DNA from: Zanthoxylum bungeanum
Taxonomy: Eukaryota; Streptophyta; Magnoliopsida; Sapindales; Rutaceae
Direction: 5' to 3'
Assembly: GCA_019454045.1 (NCBI GenBank)
Contig: SKCR01038154.1
Location: forward strand, 1 to 64,000
DNA length: 64,000 nt
Made by a program: the position numbers and the translations under genes. The notes under the pieces were generated by a model. The model saw only the letters and a list, made by a program, of their open reading frames with translations. It had not been told where the DNA came from and searched no databases. Of this stretch, positions 45,702 through 55,679 are shown one piece after another (the first letter of the stretch is position 1; every line of letters starts with the position of its first letter).

Positions 45702-46798
45702 GAACACAAGTATATGAAAAATTTATGCATTTCATTCATTTTTAACAGGATTAAGACCTAACAAATACAAATGAAAAAAATTATGCCTTTATTTGAATTT
45801 ATGAAAAAATATTCTAGTTCAATGTCTTTTTTGCAAATTCACAACCAAAGACATTGTTTGTTTTTAGTTCCTACCTTATTCTTCAATATTGAAACTTCAA
45901 CAAATGAAAAAAGTGCAGCTTAAGGATATTTGGGACTTTTAAGTAAAATTTTATGAAGCATTGTAATATTTACATATATTATTTTTTAATTGATATTTTT
46001 TTTAATTTTGAATAAAATTGAGATTTTCCTATAATAAACTATATAACTTAAAAAATTGAATTTTAGAATAAATATTTATTAAAGCATTATAAAGGAGATG
46101 CTTAAAAAATATGTTTTCCTAAAATTTGGGCTCTAAGCGACCGTAAATTTACTTGAGCTTAGATTCTGCCATGGCCATGAGTTGTTCTAAAATTTTGAGG
46201 TTCTAAATAATTTTTAAAATAATCTCATACCAATAAAAGGATAATATATATATATATCATATTATGTACTAAAAATTTGATTTTTTTTTAAAATTTGGTG
46301 ACTACATTTTAGAGTTCAACCAACATTTGTGTCGATTATCTATAAGGATACCTCTAAATACATGATGTCCTTCTCAACAAAATAAATTTATAAGTGTTTA
46401 AGAGAAAATCAAGCGCTCGACAAGTGGCCAAATACACCACGAGGAGGATTCAGGGTCCCTCACCAGGGTCTGACCTCCAGACCCTCAGTCAGAGGCTAAC
46501 CCTATAATCTATCATCAGATTTGGCAACGGAACCCATTATCAGAGTATGAAATCAGAACCTTCATCAGAGTCTGAATTCAAAACTCCTCGGTAGAAAGTC
46601 AATACCAGGTTTGACTCTATCAAAGGCAAGCAGAAGTCACACAAGGAATGAGCCCAAAATATCAGCTCTCTAATGACCTGAATCTTCTAAACAATGAATC
46701 AAACAGCCAATCAATTACTTTCGATCTCTTTAAGTTGGACAACCGTCCAAAATAGAGAAGCTCCGAGATTCTAGGGAGTGAGCCAGTTAGTAGGAAAC
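45702..46798. other. unassigned; Tat-like leader sequence near the right end
   Basis: 45702-46400 is AT-rich with nothing recognised. 46430-46640 has loose reiterations of CAGAGTCTGAA and CAGGGTCTGACC type words, as I would expect in a Gypsy leader, but no gene. Confidence 0.3.
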
Positions 46799-46984
46799 TG
46801 ATGAGTGGTATTTATATCACTATTTCTCACTCATTTAGCCTAATATTTTGTATAGTTTCTCGGGTTTTGTGAACGTTTTGATGTGTTTTATGTTATTTTG
46901 CAGATAAATAAAGTTTGGGAAGCATTGGAGGTAATTTGGGGCCAAAACAGATAAAAATGACCAAAAGGGCATTTTCATAATTTA

Positions 46985-47400
46985 CCCGCGTCGCGACGTC
47001 TAACATGCGCCGCCTGCTAACTTGCACCGTGGACACGTGTCAAAATCTGAGTGGTCTGCAAACATGCGCCGAATGCTAACGTGAGCTGTCCATGCTAACG
47101 TGCGCCGTGTGCCACGTGTCATCTGCTAAAATGCGCCGGCTGCCACATGTCGCAATTCCATTGGACCGAACCAAAGCGCGTGCCATGTGTCAAGCTCCTA
47201 CTGGACCAAATCTGCAGCGAATCACATCCTGCCACGTGTCGAGATCTTATTGGACCGAATTATCAGCGAATCACATGCTGCCATGTGTCGCCTTTCTATT
47301 GGACCGAACGCCCAGCCACTCACAGCGTGACACATGGCGCTCTCTCATTGCACTGACAACACGCGTGGTCAAAGCCGTGTAGACCAAGATACTGTTCGGG
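46985..47400 (+). promoter_or_regulatory. U3 array of G-box/ABRE and CCAAT-type units
   Basis: GC-rich degenerate tandem repeats of about 50-60 bp. Perfect CACGTG cores are at 47034, 47113 and 47233, the last two within GCCACGTGTC, which is also an ABA-response core (ACGTGTC). One-mismatch versions (CCACATGTC, CCATGTGTC, ACACATGG) lie between. ATTGGACCGAA, an inverted CCAAT box, follows several units (47159, 47249, 47298). The array ends about 30 bp before the TATA box. It is repeated at 52740-53160. The binding-site reading is knowledge of plant motifs; activity is inferred. Confidence 0.6.
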
Positions 47401-47435
47401 CGTCGCGACGCCAGCCCAAATTTTTGCCTATAAAT
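47399..47435 (+). promoter_or_regulatory. palindrome GGCGTCGCGACGCC and TATA box
   Basis: A perfect 14-bp palindrome at 47399-47412 lies 17 bp before TATAAAT (47429-47435). The second LTR has two near copies (53158-53171, 53180-53193) before its TATA at 53210. Related TCGCGA words open the array (46990, 52740). Confidence 0.65.
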
Positions 47436-47702
47436 TGAGGCTTCCTGAATTCATTTTTTCCTCGTGCTTTCCTTGGGAGTTTTCCATGTTTTTATAGGAA
47501 GCATCTAATTTTGTAAATATAAATAATATTTAATTTATGTATTTTAATTTTCAGTAACAGTAGTTCTCTTCTTCTTCTCATTTCTTTTTATGTTTAGTAG
47601 TTAAATTTCCACTGGGGGAATGGTGAAGCTTTTAATATTTTAATTTAGATTAATCTCTATTGATTATAATATAAAATTTGTTATTTAACATTAAAAGGAA
47701 TT

Positions 47703-47884
47703 ACCGCCTTAATGGCTGGTTTTATTTATTTTGCATAATTAGATACCGCCTATATGGCTGGTTTAGGTGACAGATAATTACCGCCTATATGGCTGGTTTA
47801 TGTTCAAATACTATTACCGCCTTTATGGCTGGTTGGACTTAATTTAAATCTCACTTAATAAGGAATACCGCCTACATGGCTGGT
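47703..47884 (+). repeat. five-unit hairpin array ACCGCC-N5-GGCTGGT
   Basis: Units at 47703-47720, 47745-47762, 47780-47797, 47816-47833 and 47867-47884. Stem words are constant while the five loop bases vary (TTAAT, TATAT, TATAT, TTTAT, TACAT). Each can fold as ACC-GCC against GGC-T-GGT. Confidence 0.8.
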
Positions 47885-48705
47885 TGGCTATCACCGTTAA
47901 ATTCTATATTATAGTAAGGGAGATTTCTAAATTATAAATAAACAGAAAGTGGATCCCCTAACCCCAACATTTTATTACTCTAGGGAGTGTGATGAAACAC
48001 AATATCACTAGGCTTAATAATTGATTTAATTACATATTGGGTAATTCTTTAGTTTGTTTATTGAGTCTTAAGCTTAATGCTTCTTGTTGCCTGATAACCA
48101 ATATGATTGATGTGGTAAATCTAAAATGAACTAGACATAGGGATTTTAGGTTTCAGCCTTAGATTCAATAACCCACGATATTCCTTGAGGATAGATAACC
48201 CTTTAATAGATTTCCTTACAAGATATGAATATACATGTCGGGCGGGGGTAGCCATAATTGGAACTTGGTCTTAATGAATCCAGGTAATGTGGTTGACATA
48301 AGAATATGGTTGAATTGGGTTATACTGGGTATTTGCATCTGCCATCGGAAGAGGCTTTTGCATATCATCATGTTCCAGGTTAGCAAATTAATTTATTACA
48401 TATAAGTAAGAGAATCAATTCATCTTTAGAATAATATTGTGTGGAGTCACGACCCTAGATCTTTGAGTATTTTGTTATTTTCCTTAGTATTTTCTTTTGT
48501 GTCTTTTAGTATTTTATTTATCAAATCCACATTCAACCAACCAAAAGCAATCATTCTCTTCTCCCTTAATTAGATATTTGTAAATAAATAGATTCAATAA
48601 TTAGTAACAACAGTAGGAATTAAGTCCTCGTGGGATCGATTTTTATAATACTTGAATGATACGTGCGCTTGCGTTATACGCGTGTGTTTACGCCGGTCAA
48701 GTTTT

Positions 48706-48723
48706 TGGTGCCGTTGCCAGGGA
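48706..48723 (+). other. primer-binding site, tRNA-Asp
   Basis: TGGTGCCGTTGCCAGGGA, two changes from the tRNA-Asp complement TGGCGCCGTTGCCGGGGA used by Athila-lineage elements. Confidence 0.85.
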
Positions 48724-48835
48724 CTTATATTTCTTGGGTTATTAATTTTGAAGATATCTAATTTATTTGTATCTAATTTTCTTTATTTTTATCTTTAATT
48801 TTTATTTCTTTCTTTTATTTTCAGGTGATTGAAAA

Positions 48836-49875
48836 ATGGAACATTATTGGGAGATTGAGAGATTACGTGCTTTACAAGAAGATACACCCCACCTGGGGAG
48901 CAACAGTCCGGTTTTCTGAGGCCTGTTGTACAGCCTAATGACAATCACTGGATGTCAGAACCAAGCAATACTACATTTGCTCAACAGAACGCAATGGGGT
49001 GATGTGACATATGTAATGGTAACCACCCGAGAGATCATTGCGAGTACAACTATAATCCAGGGTGGCAGAGCTATCAAAATCCTTCATGGTACGAAGAACT
49101 ATCACATTTTCCATCTTATCCACCATCTTCCTACGATTTTCATCAAGAACCAGAACCATCAGAGGAAGATCAGATGATTGGAATGCTTAAAGATTGGTTC
49201 AAGAAACAAGACGAAAAGCTGGATACAATGCTTGAAACATGCCAAAATCAATTCGAAAGTATTCAGAGACAATCAGAATTCATTCAGAGATTGACAGATC
49301 AGATGAGACAATTAACAGAAAAACAGAGCTACATACCTCAAGGACCATTTTCAGATGAAGCCTTCAAATACCAAGCATTTCACGATGACACTTTAGTAGA
49401 ATAGAAGGTTGAGCAGAATCAAGAATTAGAGGTATCGGTTCAGGAGCCCGAACCGATAAAGTCTCGATTTGATTTTTATTATTCTGACTCTAACGATGAT
49501 GAAGCTGAGCTGTTTGTACCAACTGCATCAATAATTGAGGATGGAATTCTATATCCTCAAAATGAAGATCTTGGAGATTCCATTGCACAAATGTTTGCAG
49601 AAGATCTACCTGAACCAGTCACATCAGAGGATAAAGACCTAAATTCTGACATTTCTTTACATCCTCAGGTTGATAATTTTCAAGCATGCATTTCACATAT
49701 GACAGATGAAGAATTGAATGCGGAAATCCTAAAATACACCTGTGAAGAAAAGGTGGAGCAAGAAGTAGAGCAAATGAAGGAGCAACTGTCAGACCAAATT
49801 GAAAATCCAGAGCATTCAGGAGAAACAATCGCTGTATCGGGGAGTACAAATCAAAGATATCACCCAGAAGCTTGA
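48836..49875 (+). pseudogene. Athila-type gag, zinc-knuckle part
   Basis: Starts at ATG 48836 (MEHYWEIERLRALQEDTP). A frameshift follows at about 48900, then FLRPVVQPNDNHW. A knuckle CDICNGNHPRDHC (CX2CX3HX4C) is preceded by a stop (AMG-stop), then YNYNPGWQSYQNPSWYEE, close to the YNPGWRNHPNFSW block of Athila gag. A glutamine-rich coiled coil (49174-49404: MLKDWFKKQDEKLDTMLETC) and an acidic tail run to 49875. The capsid half normally in front of the knuckle is missing. Confidence 0.75.
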
Positions 49876-49918
49876 CAGAATGGAACTTCCATTCCAAGTC
49901 AAGCACCATAAGAGACCT

Positions 49919-50160
49919 CCTGATTTTCTTTCTTTCTTTTCAGGAACCACTGGAGCGATAAATATTAAAAAGGTGGCACAAGCACTGAATGAAACAAAAT
50001 ATTTTTGCCACTTTACCGTTGGAAGAGACCCTTCAAATGCAACGCTCATGGGATTGTCTTTAATCGGACATCCAAAACGACGCTGAAACCTTCTTGACAG
50101 ATGGATTTCAATCACGTCTGGCTGAAGACGAAAAATTTAGCGCTAGCAGGGAGGAAACCC
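49919..50160 (+). pseudogene. 3'-of-pol relic of the Athila-type element
   Basis: Short frame with TTGAINIKKVAQALNETKYF. After its stop the plus strand reads VWLKTKNLALAGRKPMQFF in another frame. The K-ALxGRxP word is what I know from just after pol in Athila/Tat elements. Most of pol has therefore been deleted between gag and here. Confidence 0.5.
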
Positions 50161-50552
50161 ATGCAATTTTTTGTGATTTTTGTTTTCATATTTTGTGTAT
50201 ACATGTTGTAGAGTTTTTAATTTTCATAGGGAAAGGCATAAATGGAGAATTTTAAGACAGAAGGAATGGTGTTTGGCAATCACAAAGATGAGAGCTAATT
50301 CATTAATGGTGGCTGAGTAAAGAATGAATTCTTGAGACGCATCCTTATGAATTTATACTAAGCGATATGCGTATTGCGTACACAATTCTGTTGCCTTAAT
50401 AATTGCTTTGATTTTATTTTATTTTGTTATTTTCTTTTATTTTCATAGACAAGATCCATACTTTTTGACCTTTCATGATTCATTTTGTTGTTTAGCTAAC
50501 AAGCTTCCTTTGGAAGATACTAGTGCTATTATTACTCACCCGTTTCAGGTAC

Positions 50553-50559
50553 TATAAAT
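50553..50559 (+). promoter_or_regulatory. TATA-like box upstream of LOG
   Basis: TACTATAAATTCAG, 60-66 bp before the LOG ATG, preceded by TTATTACTCACCCGTT. The counterpart in the other copy is at 13838-13844. Confidence 0.5.
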
Positions 50560-50618
50560 TCAGCTCGTCATTGCACTTTGGAAGGCATCCTGATTTGAGA
50601 AAGAAATACATAAAAAAA

Positions 50619-51272
50619 ATGGAAGCCACTTCAAGAAGACGAGTTAAAAACATCTGTGTGTTTTGCGGTAGTAGTGTTGGTACTAAACCACAATACATAG
50701 AAGCAGCACAAGAATTGGGTCGAGTCTTAGCTGCAAGGAATATGCACTTAATATATGGCGAAAGCAATCTTGGACTAATGGGGATCGTTTTAAAGGCTGT
50801 ACAGGAGGGAGGCAGTCACGTTTTGGGAATCATCCCAAAACCCTTGGTAGAGGCAAATCTTATTGAACCATCAAACGGAGAGGAACTGATCGTGCCAGAT
50901 ATGTCTGAACGATTGGTAGAAATGATTAACCATGCTGACGCTTTTATTGCTTTGCCAGGTGGCTTGGGTACATTGGAGGAAATTTTTATTGTGCTATCTT
51001 GGGCGAACCTGAACATACACCAGAAATCGATGAGACTGTACAACGTTGAAGGATTTTATGATTTTCTTTGTGTGTTTCTTGATGATGCTCGGAGAGAAAT
51101 GGGTTCGTGTCAAACCTATGAAAGAACTCCTCTTTACTGCCAGAACTGCTCTGGATCTAATAGACCAACTCTTAGCCTATGAACCAGAAGTTGACCCTAT
51201 CCTTTCAAAGATAATTGGTCCGAGGATGATCGTGGTAAGAGGCGTCAGATTAATATGGATCTTAACCTTTAA
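50619..51272 (+). pseudogene. LOG-type cytokinin riboside 5'-monophosphate phosphoribohydrolase copy (retrotransposon-borne)
   Basis: Intronless. ATG 50619 (MEATSRRRVKNICVFCGSSV), then EAAQELGRVLAARNMHLIYG, ESNLGLMG, HVLGIIPKPL, DMSERLVEMINHADAFIALP, GGLGTLEEIFIVLSWANLNI. The PGGxGTxxE catalytic/phosphate signature is intact (PGGLGTLEE). The glycine loop is altered (YGESNLGLMG where functional LOGs have YGGGS-GLMG), and the Lys after the conserved Arg of the M-x-x-R-K motif is Leu. A one-base shift near 51095 moves homology to another frame (WVRVKPMKELLFTA, LDLIDQLLAYEPEVDPILSK). A second indel near 51205 restores the original frame to the stop TAA at 51270-51272. The original frame meets a stop at about 51180, so the product would be truncated. 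It lies in sense orientation between gag relic and 3' LTR. Confidence 0.88.
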
Positions 51273-52531
51273 TTTCCTGTAGAATTTCAGCTAACCAAGT
51301 ATTATCTTCTAAACTCTTCTTCTACTGTTTAAGACATTGGGGGACAATGTCTCATTTAGGTTTGGGGGAGGGAATTAGTTGATCAGTACCTTATTTTTAG
51401 TTTGTGTGCTATTTTTATTTTTAGTCCAAATTTTTTCGAAAAATACAAAAAAAAATTGAAAAATTTTCAAAAATTACAAAAATATTTTGCGTTTTTATTT
51501 TGACTAAAATGGTGAAATTGGTGAGTAAGGAGTTCCCACTCCTGATACACATCTCAAACCCATTTTCGAAACAAGTTAATTTTTGTTTATTTCCTTTTAA
51601 ATTATTTAATTTGTAAATTCTCCTTAACATTGACTAAAATGGATCTTCATATGCTCAGTTGGCAGGTATTATCAATATGCTCAGTTGGCATGAAAAGTTT
51701 ATAATATTCAGTGCTCTAGTTTAATTGGAGGAAGCATCTCAAAAAGTGATGGAGTAAAAAAAACGTTCGAGATTCGAATTATTAAGTCTGTAAGGGTGTT
51801 TTAACACCTAATGCCCTAAAACCAACTAGTTTGGGAGTCACTGGCCAAAGCTCGTTACATGGATCAGAGATGTTGCCGAATAAATATATATTTCTGAAGT
51901 CTGAGTAATTAAGTCTGTAGGGGTGTCTTAACACCTGGTGCCCTAAAGCCAACTGGTTTGGGAGCCACCGACCCAACACTCGTTACATAGACGAAAGATA
52001 TTGTATATAAATTAAAAAAATCAAAAAAATCCGAAAAATTATTCCATTGCTACAAAAATGTGTGAAATCTGATAGAACTTTAGGACAAAAATATTACTCT
52101 CTTATCAACTGCACTTATGACTGTTGTGGGCAAAAATGAGTTGATTAATATTTTATTGTCCGTGTATATGGAGAATGGTAAAAATAATCGGAGAATTTAC
52201 TTATTCGGTAATTTAGAAAGAAACAAAACAACTAGTAACATGGAGTAGAAGTTTCACTTGATAGTCATTAACTTCTCTTTTCTCTTGTCTTTTTGCTTTT
52301 GTGTGCATTAATTTTACTTTCTTTTTACTTTTGTAAAAATGTTTGTGGGTATCATTGCTGTAAGCCCTCACGAGACTACAACTAGTCCACTAGGGACACC
52401 TAGGGGTTTAAAGGCTTGTTGCATACGCTAAATGTAATCATTATCCCTACGAAAGTGGCTTAGTTGATTTTATTTTTGTTATTTTATTTTGTGTTTTGCT
52501 CGAGGACTAGCAAAATGTTAGGTTTGGGGTG
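51273..52531 (+). repeat. non-coding 3' region with ~120-bp duplicated unit
   Basis: Units at 51783-51870 and 51908-51992 share TAAGTCTGTA-GGGTGT, TTAACACC, GCCCTAAA-CCAACT and TCGTTACAT. Homologous to 12025-12245 (inverted). A G-rich polypurine tract abuts the LTR at 52516-52531. Confidence 0.65.
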
Positions 52532-54486
52532 TGATGAGTGGTATTTATATCACTATTTTCCACTTATTTAGCCTAATATTTTGTATAGTTTCTCGGGTTT
52601 TGTGAATGTTTTGATGTGCTTTATGTTATTTTGCAGATAAATAAATTTTGGGAAGCATTGGAGGCAATTTGGGGCCAAAACAGATAAAAAAGGACCAAAA
52701 GGGCATTTTTGTAATTTACCTGTGTCGCGCCGCCCAGACCTCCAACGTCGCGACGTCTAACATGCGCCGCCTGCTAACTTGCGCCGTGGACACGTGTCAA
52801 AATCTGAGTGGTCTGCTAACATGCACTGGATGCTAACGTGCGCTGTCTATGCTAACGTGCACCGTGTGCCACGTGTCATCTGCTAAAATGCACCGGCTGC
52901 CACATGTCACAATTCCATTGGACCGAACTAAAGCGCGCGTGCCATATGTCAGGCTCCTATTGGACCAAATCTTCAGTGAATCACACCCTGCCATGTGTCG
53001 AGATCTCATTGGACCGAATTATCAACGAATCACATGATGCCACGTGTCGCCTTTCTATTGGACCAAACGCCCAGCCACTCACAGCGCGACATATGGCGCT
53101 CTCTCATTGTGCCGACAACACGCGTGGTCAAAGCCATGTAGACCAAGATACTGTTCGGGCATCGCGACGCCAGGGGTTTAGCGTCGCGACGCCAGCCCGA
53201 ATTTTTGCCTATAAATTGAGGCTTCCTGAATTCATTTTTTCCTCGTGCTTTCCTTGGGAGTTTTCCATATTTTTATAGGAAGTATCTAGTTTTGTAAATA
53301 TAAATAATATTTAATTTATGTATTTTAATTTATCAGTAACAGTAGTTCTCTTCTTCTTCTCATTTCTTTTTATGTTTAGTAGTTAAATTTCCGCTAGGGG
53401 AATGGTGAAGCTTTTAATATTTTAATTTAGATTAATCTCCATTGATTATAATATAAAATTTATTATTTAACATTAAAAGGAATTACCGCCTTAATGGCTG
53501 GTTTTATTTATTTGGCATAATTAGATACCGCCTATATGGCTGGTCTTTAGGTGACAGATAATTACCGCCTATATGGCTGGTTTATGTTCAAATACTATTA
53601 CCGCCTTTTATGGCTGGTTGGACTTAATATAAATCTGACTTAATAAGGAATACCGCCTACATGGCTGGTTGGCTATCACAGTTAAATTCTATATTATAGT
53701 AAGAGAGATTTCTAAATAATAAACAGTAAAAGTGGATCCCATAACCCTAACATTTTATTTTACTCTAGGGAAGTGATGAAACACAATATCACTGGGCTTA
53801 ATAATTGATTTAATTACATATTGGGTAATTCTTTAGTTTGTTTATTGAGTCTTAAGCTTAATGCTTCTTGTTGTCTGATAACCAATAAGATTGATGTGGT
53901 AAATCTAAAATGAACTAGACATAGGGATTTTAGGTTTCAGCCTTAGATTCAATAACCCACGATATTCCTTGAGGATAGATAACCCTTTAATAGATTTCCT
54001 TACAAGATATGAATATACCTGTCGGGCGGGAGTAGCCATAATTGGAACTTGGTCTTAATGAATCCAGGTAATGTGGTTGACATAGGAATATGGTTGAATT
54101 GGGTTATACTGGGTATTTGCATCTGACCATGGGAAGAGGCTTTTGCATATCATCGTGTTCCAGGTTAGCAAATTAATTTATTACACATAAGTAAGAGAAT
54201 CAATTCATCTTTAGAATAATATTGTGAGGAGTCACGACCCTAGATCTTTGAGTCTTTTGTTATTTTCCTTAGTATTTTCTTTTGTGTCTTTTAGTATGTT
54301 ATTTATCAAATCCACATTCAACCAACCAAAAGCAATCATTCTCTTCTCCCTTAATTAGATTCTTGTAAATAAATAGATTCAATAATTAGTAACAACAGTA
54401 GGAATTAAGTCCTTGTGGGATCGATATTTTTATACTACTTGAACGATACGTGCGCTTACGTTATACGCATGTGTTTATGCCGATCA
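52532..54486 (+). repeat. Athila-type second LTR (1955 bp)
   Basis: Near-identical in layout to 46799-48699: G-box array 52740-53160, palindromes at 53158-53193, TATA at 53210-53216, hairpin array 53485-53669. Unlike a normal 3' LTR it is followed by a primer site. Confidence 0.8.
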
Positions 54487-54492
54487 AGTTTT

Positions 54493-54510
54493 TGGCGCCG
54501 TTGCCGGGGA
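54493..54510 (+). other. primer-binding site, tRNA-Asp (perfect)
   Basis: TGGCGCCGTTGCCGGGGA, six bases after the LTR end. Confidence 0.88.
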
Positions 54511-54622
54511 CTTATATTTCTTGAGTTATTAATTTTGAAGCTATCTAATTTATTTGTATCTAATTTTCTTTATTTTTATCTTTAATTTTTATTTCTTTCT
54601 TTTGTTTTCAGGTGATTGAAAA

Positions 54623-55013
54623 ATGGAACATTATTGGGAGATTGAGAGATTACGTGCTTTACAAGAAGATACACCTCACATTTAAGAGAAACAGTTCGGT
54701 TTTCTGAGGCCTGTTGTACAACCTAATGACAATCACTAGATGCCAGAACCAATCAATACTACATTTTCTCAACAGAACGCAATGGGGAGATGTGACATAT
54801 GTAATGGTAACCACCTGAGAGATCATTGCGAGTACAACTACAATCCAGGGTGGCAGAGCTATAAAATCCTTCATGATACGAAGAACCATCACATTTTCCA
54901 TCTTATCCACCATCTTCCTACGATTTTCATCAAGAACCAGAACCATCAGAGGAAGATCAGATGGTTGACATGCTTAAAGATTGGTTCAAGAAACAAGACG
55001 AAAAGCTGGATAC
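54623..55013 (+). pseudogene. second Athila-type gag fragment
   Basis: Repeats 48836-49225: MEHYWEIERLRALQEDTPHI, FLRPVVQPNDNH, AMGRCDICNGNHLRDHCEYN, LKDWFKKQDEKLD. Here the knuckle reads through (R where the first copy has a stop). Similarity ends at GCTGGATAC (55005-55013). Confidence 0.7.
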
Positions 55014-55679
55014 GCAAGTTGTTTGTCAGCACTCTCGCTGGCAACGCCATCTTCTAGTTCATGCAATTTCCAGAGAGATCTATAAGGAGTTTTGAAGACT
55101 ATGGGCGATGGTTTATTAAGCAATATCATGGCAACCGTCCCACTGAAGTTACTACGGCGGACTTGCGGTTGGAGCATAGATATGATAAGCCCCCAAACAA
55201 TACTTACAGAGGTTCGTTGACAAAATGAACACCGTCAACAACCTAGACTCAAAGTTAGCAGCAGTCTTCTTCGTCAGAGGGTTGATTAGTGGGTCTTACA
55301 TTCATGAGGAGTTCCTGAATGCACCTCTGTATGACATGTCAGAGGTACAGACCAATGTAGAAGGGCTACTAAAGGTGATGGAGAATACGACCAAGATATC
55401 TCAAGCCACTGTAATTACAGTGGTAGATCAAGGTCGCAACAGCTGAACCAAGAGCGAGCAGAGTTGGGACTTAAGGAAAAGAAAATCACAGCGAGATAGG
55501 AAGGAAGCCAGCTCAAGAGGTACAAAGGAAAGATGGATGTAGAAGTCAAAACCCAAGCAGGCAAGGTGGGAAGATAATAAGATATTATATGAGTTCACCT
55601 TACCACATGAGTATATCTTCCACAAAGTGAAAAATTAGGGCCTGTTGAGGGAGCCTCGGCCGATGAGGGTGCCTGCAGA
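55014..55679 (+). pseudogene. Tat-type gag fragment fused after Athila gag
   Basis: Reads KLFVSTLAGNAIF, FMQFPERSIRSFEDYGRWFI, KQYHGNRPTEVTTADL, then KMNTVNNLDSKLAAVFFVRG, LISGSYIHEEFLNAPLYDMS, and later TLPHEYIFHKVKN, LLREPRPMRVPADDR. The W-F-LP-SI-SF...F...LREY-like order and the final REPRPM-DR are typical of Tat-group Gypsy gag. Small frame lesions occur (stop after NAIF, stop near 55445). It is cut at 55680 by an inverted LTR. Confidence 0.65.

Larger units (their letters stand above)
46799..48699 (+). repeat. Athila-type 5' LTR (1901 bp)
   Basis: Contains a G-box array (46985-47400), a palindrome next to a TATA box (47399-47435) and a five-unit hairpin array (47703-47884). It matches the second LTR closely, with small indels. 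Confidence 0.8.
46799..54486 (+). mobile_element. Athila-type Gypsy element carrying an intronless LOG copy
   Basis: LTRs at 46799-48699 and 52532-54486 both start TGATGAGTGGTATTTATATC and end GTCA or ATCA. A tRNA-Asp primer site follows the first LTR, and GTTAGGTTTGGGGTG (polypurine tract) precedes the second. Inside are the C-terminal part of gag (48836-49875), a short 3'-of-pol relic (49919-50160), a LOG gene copy (50619-51272), a repeat-rich non-coding part, and no protease, RT or integrase. It must have been mobilised in trans. The second LTR is again followed by a primer site and gag, so a second unit starts there. Confidence 0.8.

Noticed and set aside
47092..47382. Overlapping open frames of 69-96 codons (also 52849-53278)
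   Set aside because: They arise from the GC-rich G-box repeat array of the LTR. The repeated peptide text reflects the DNA repeat.
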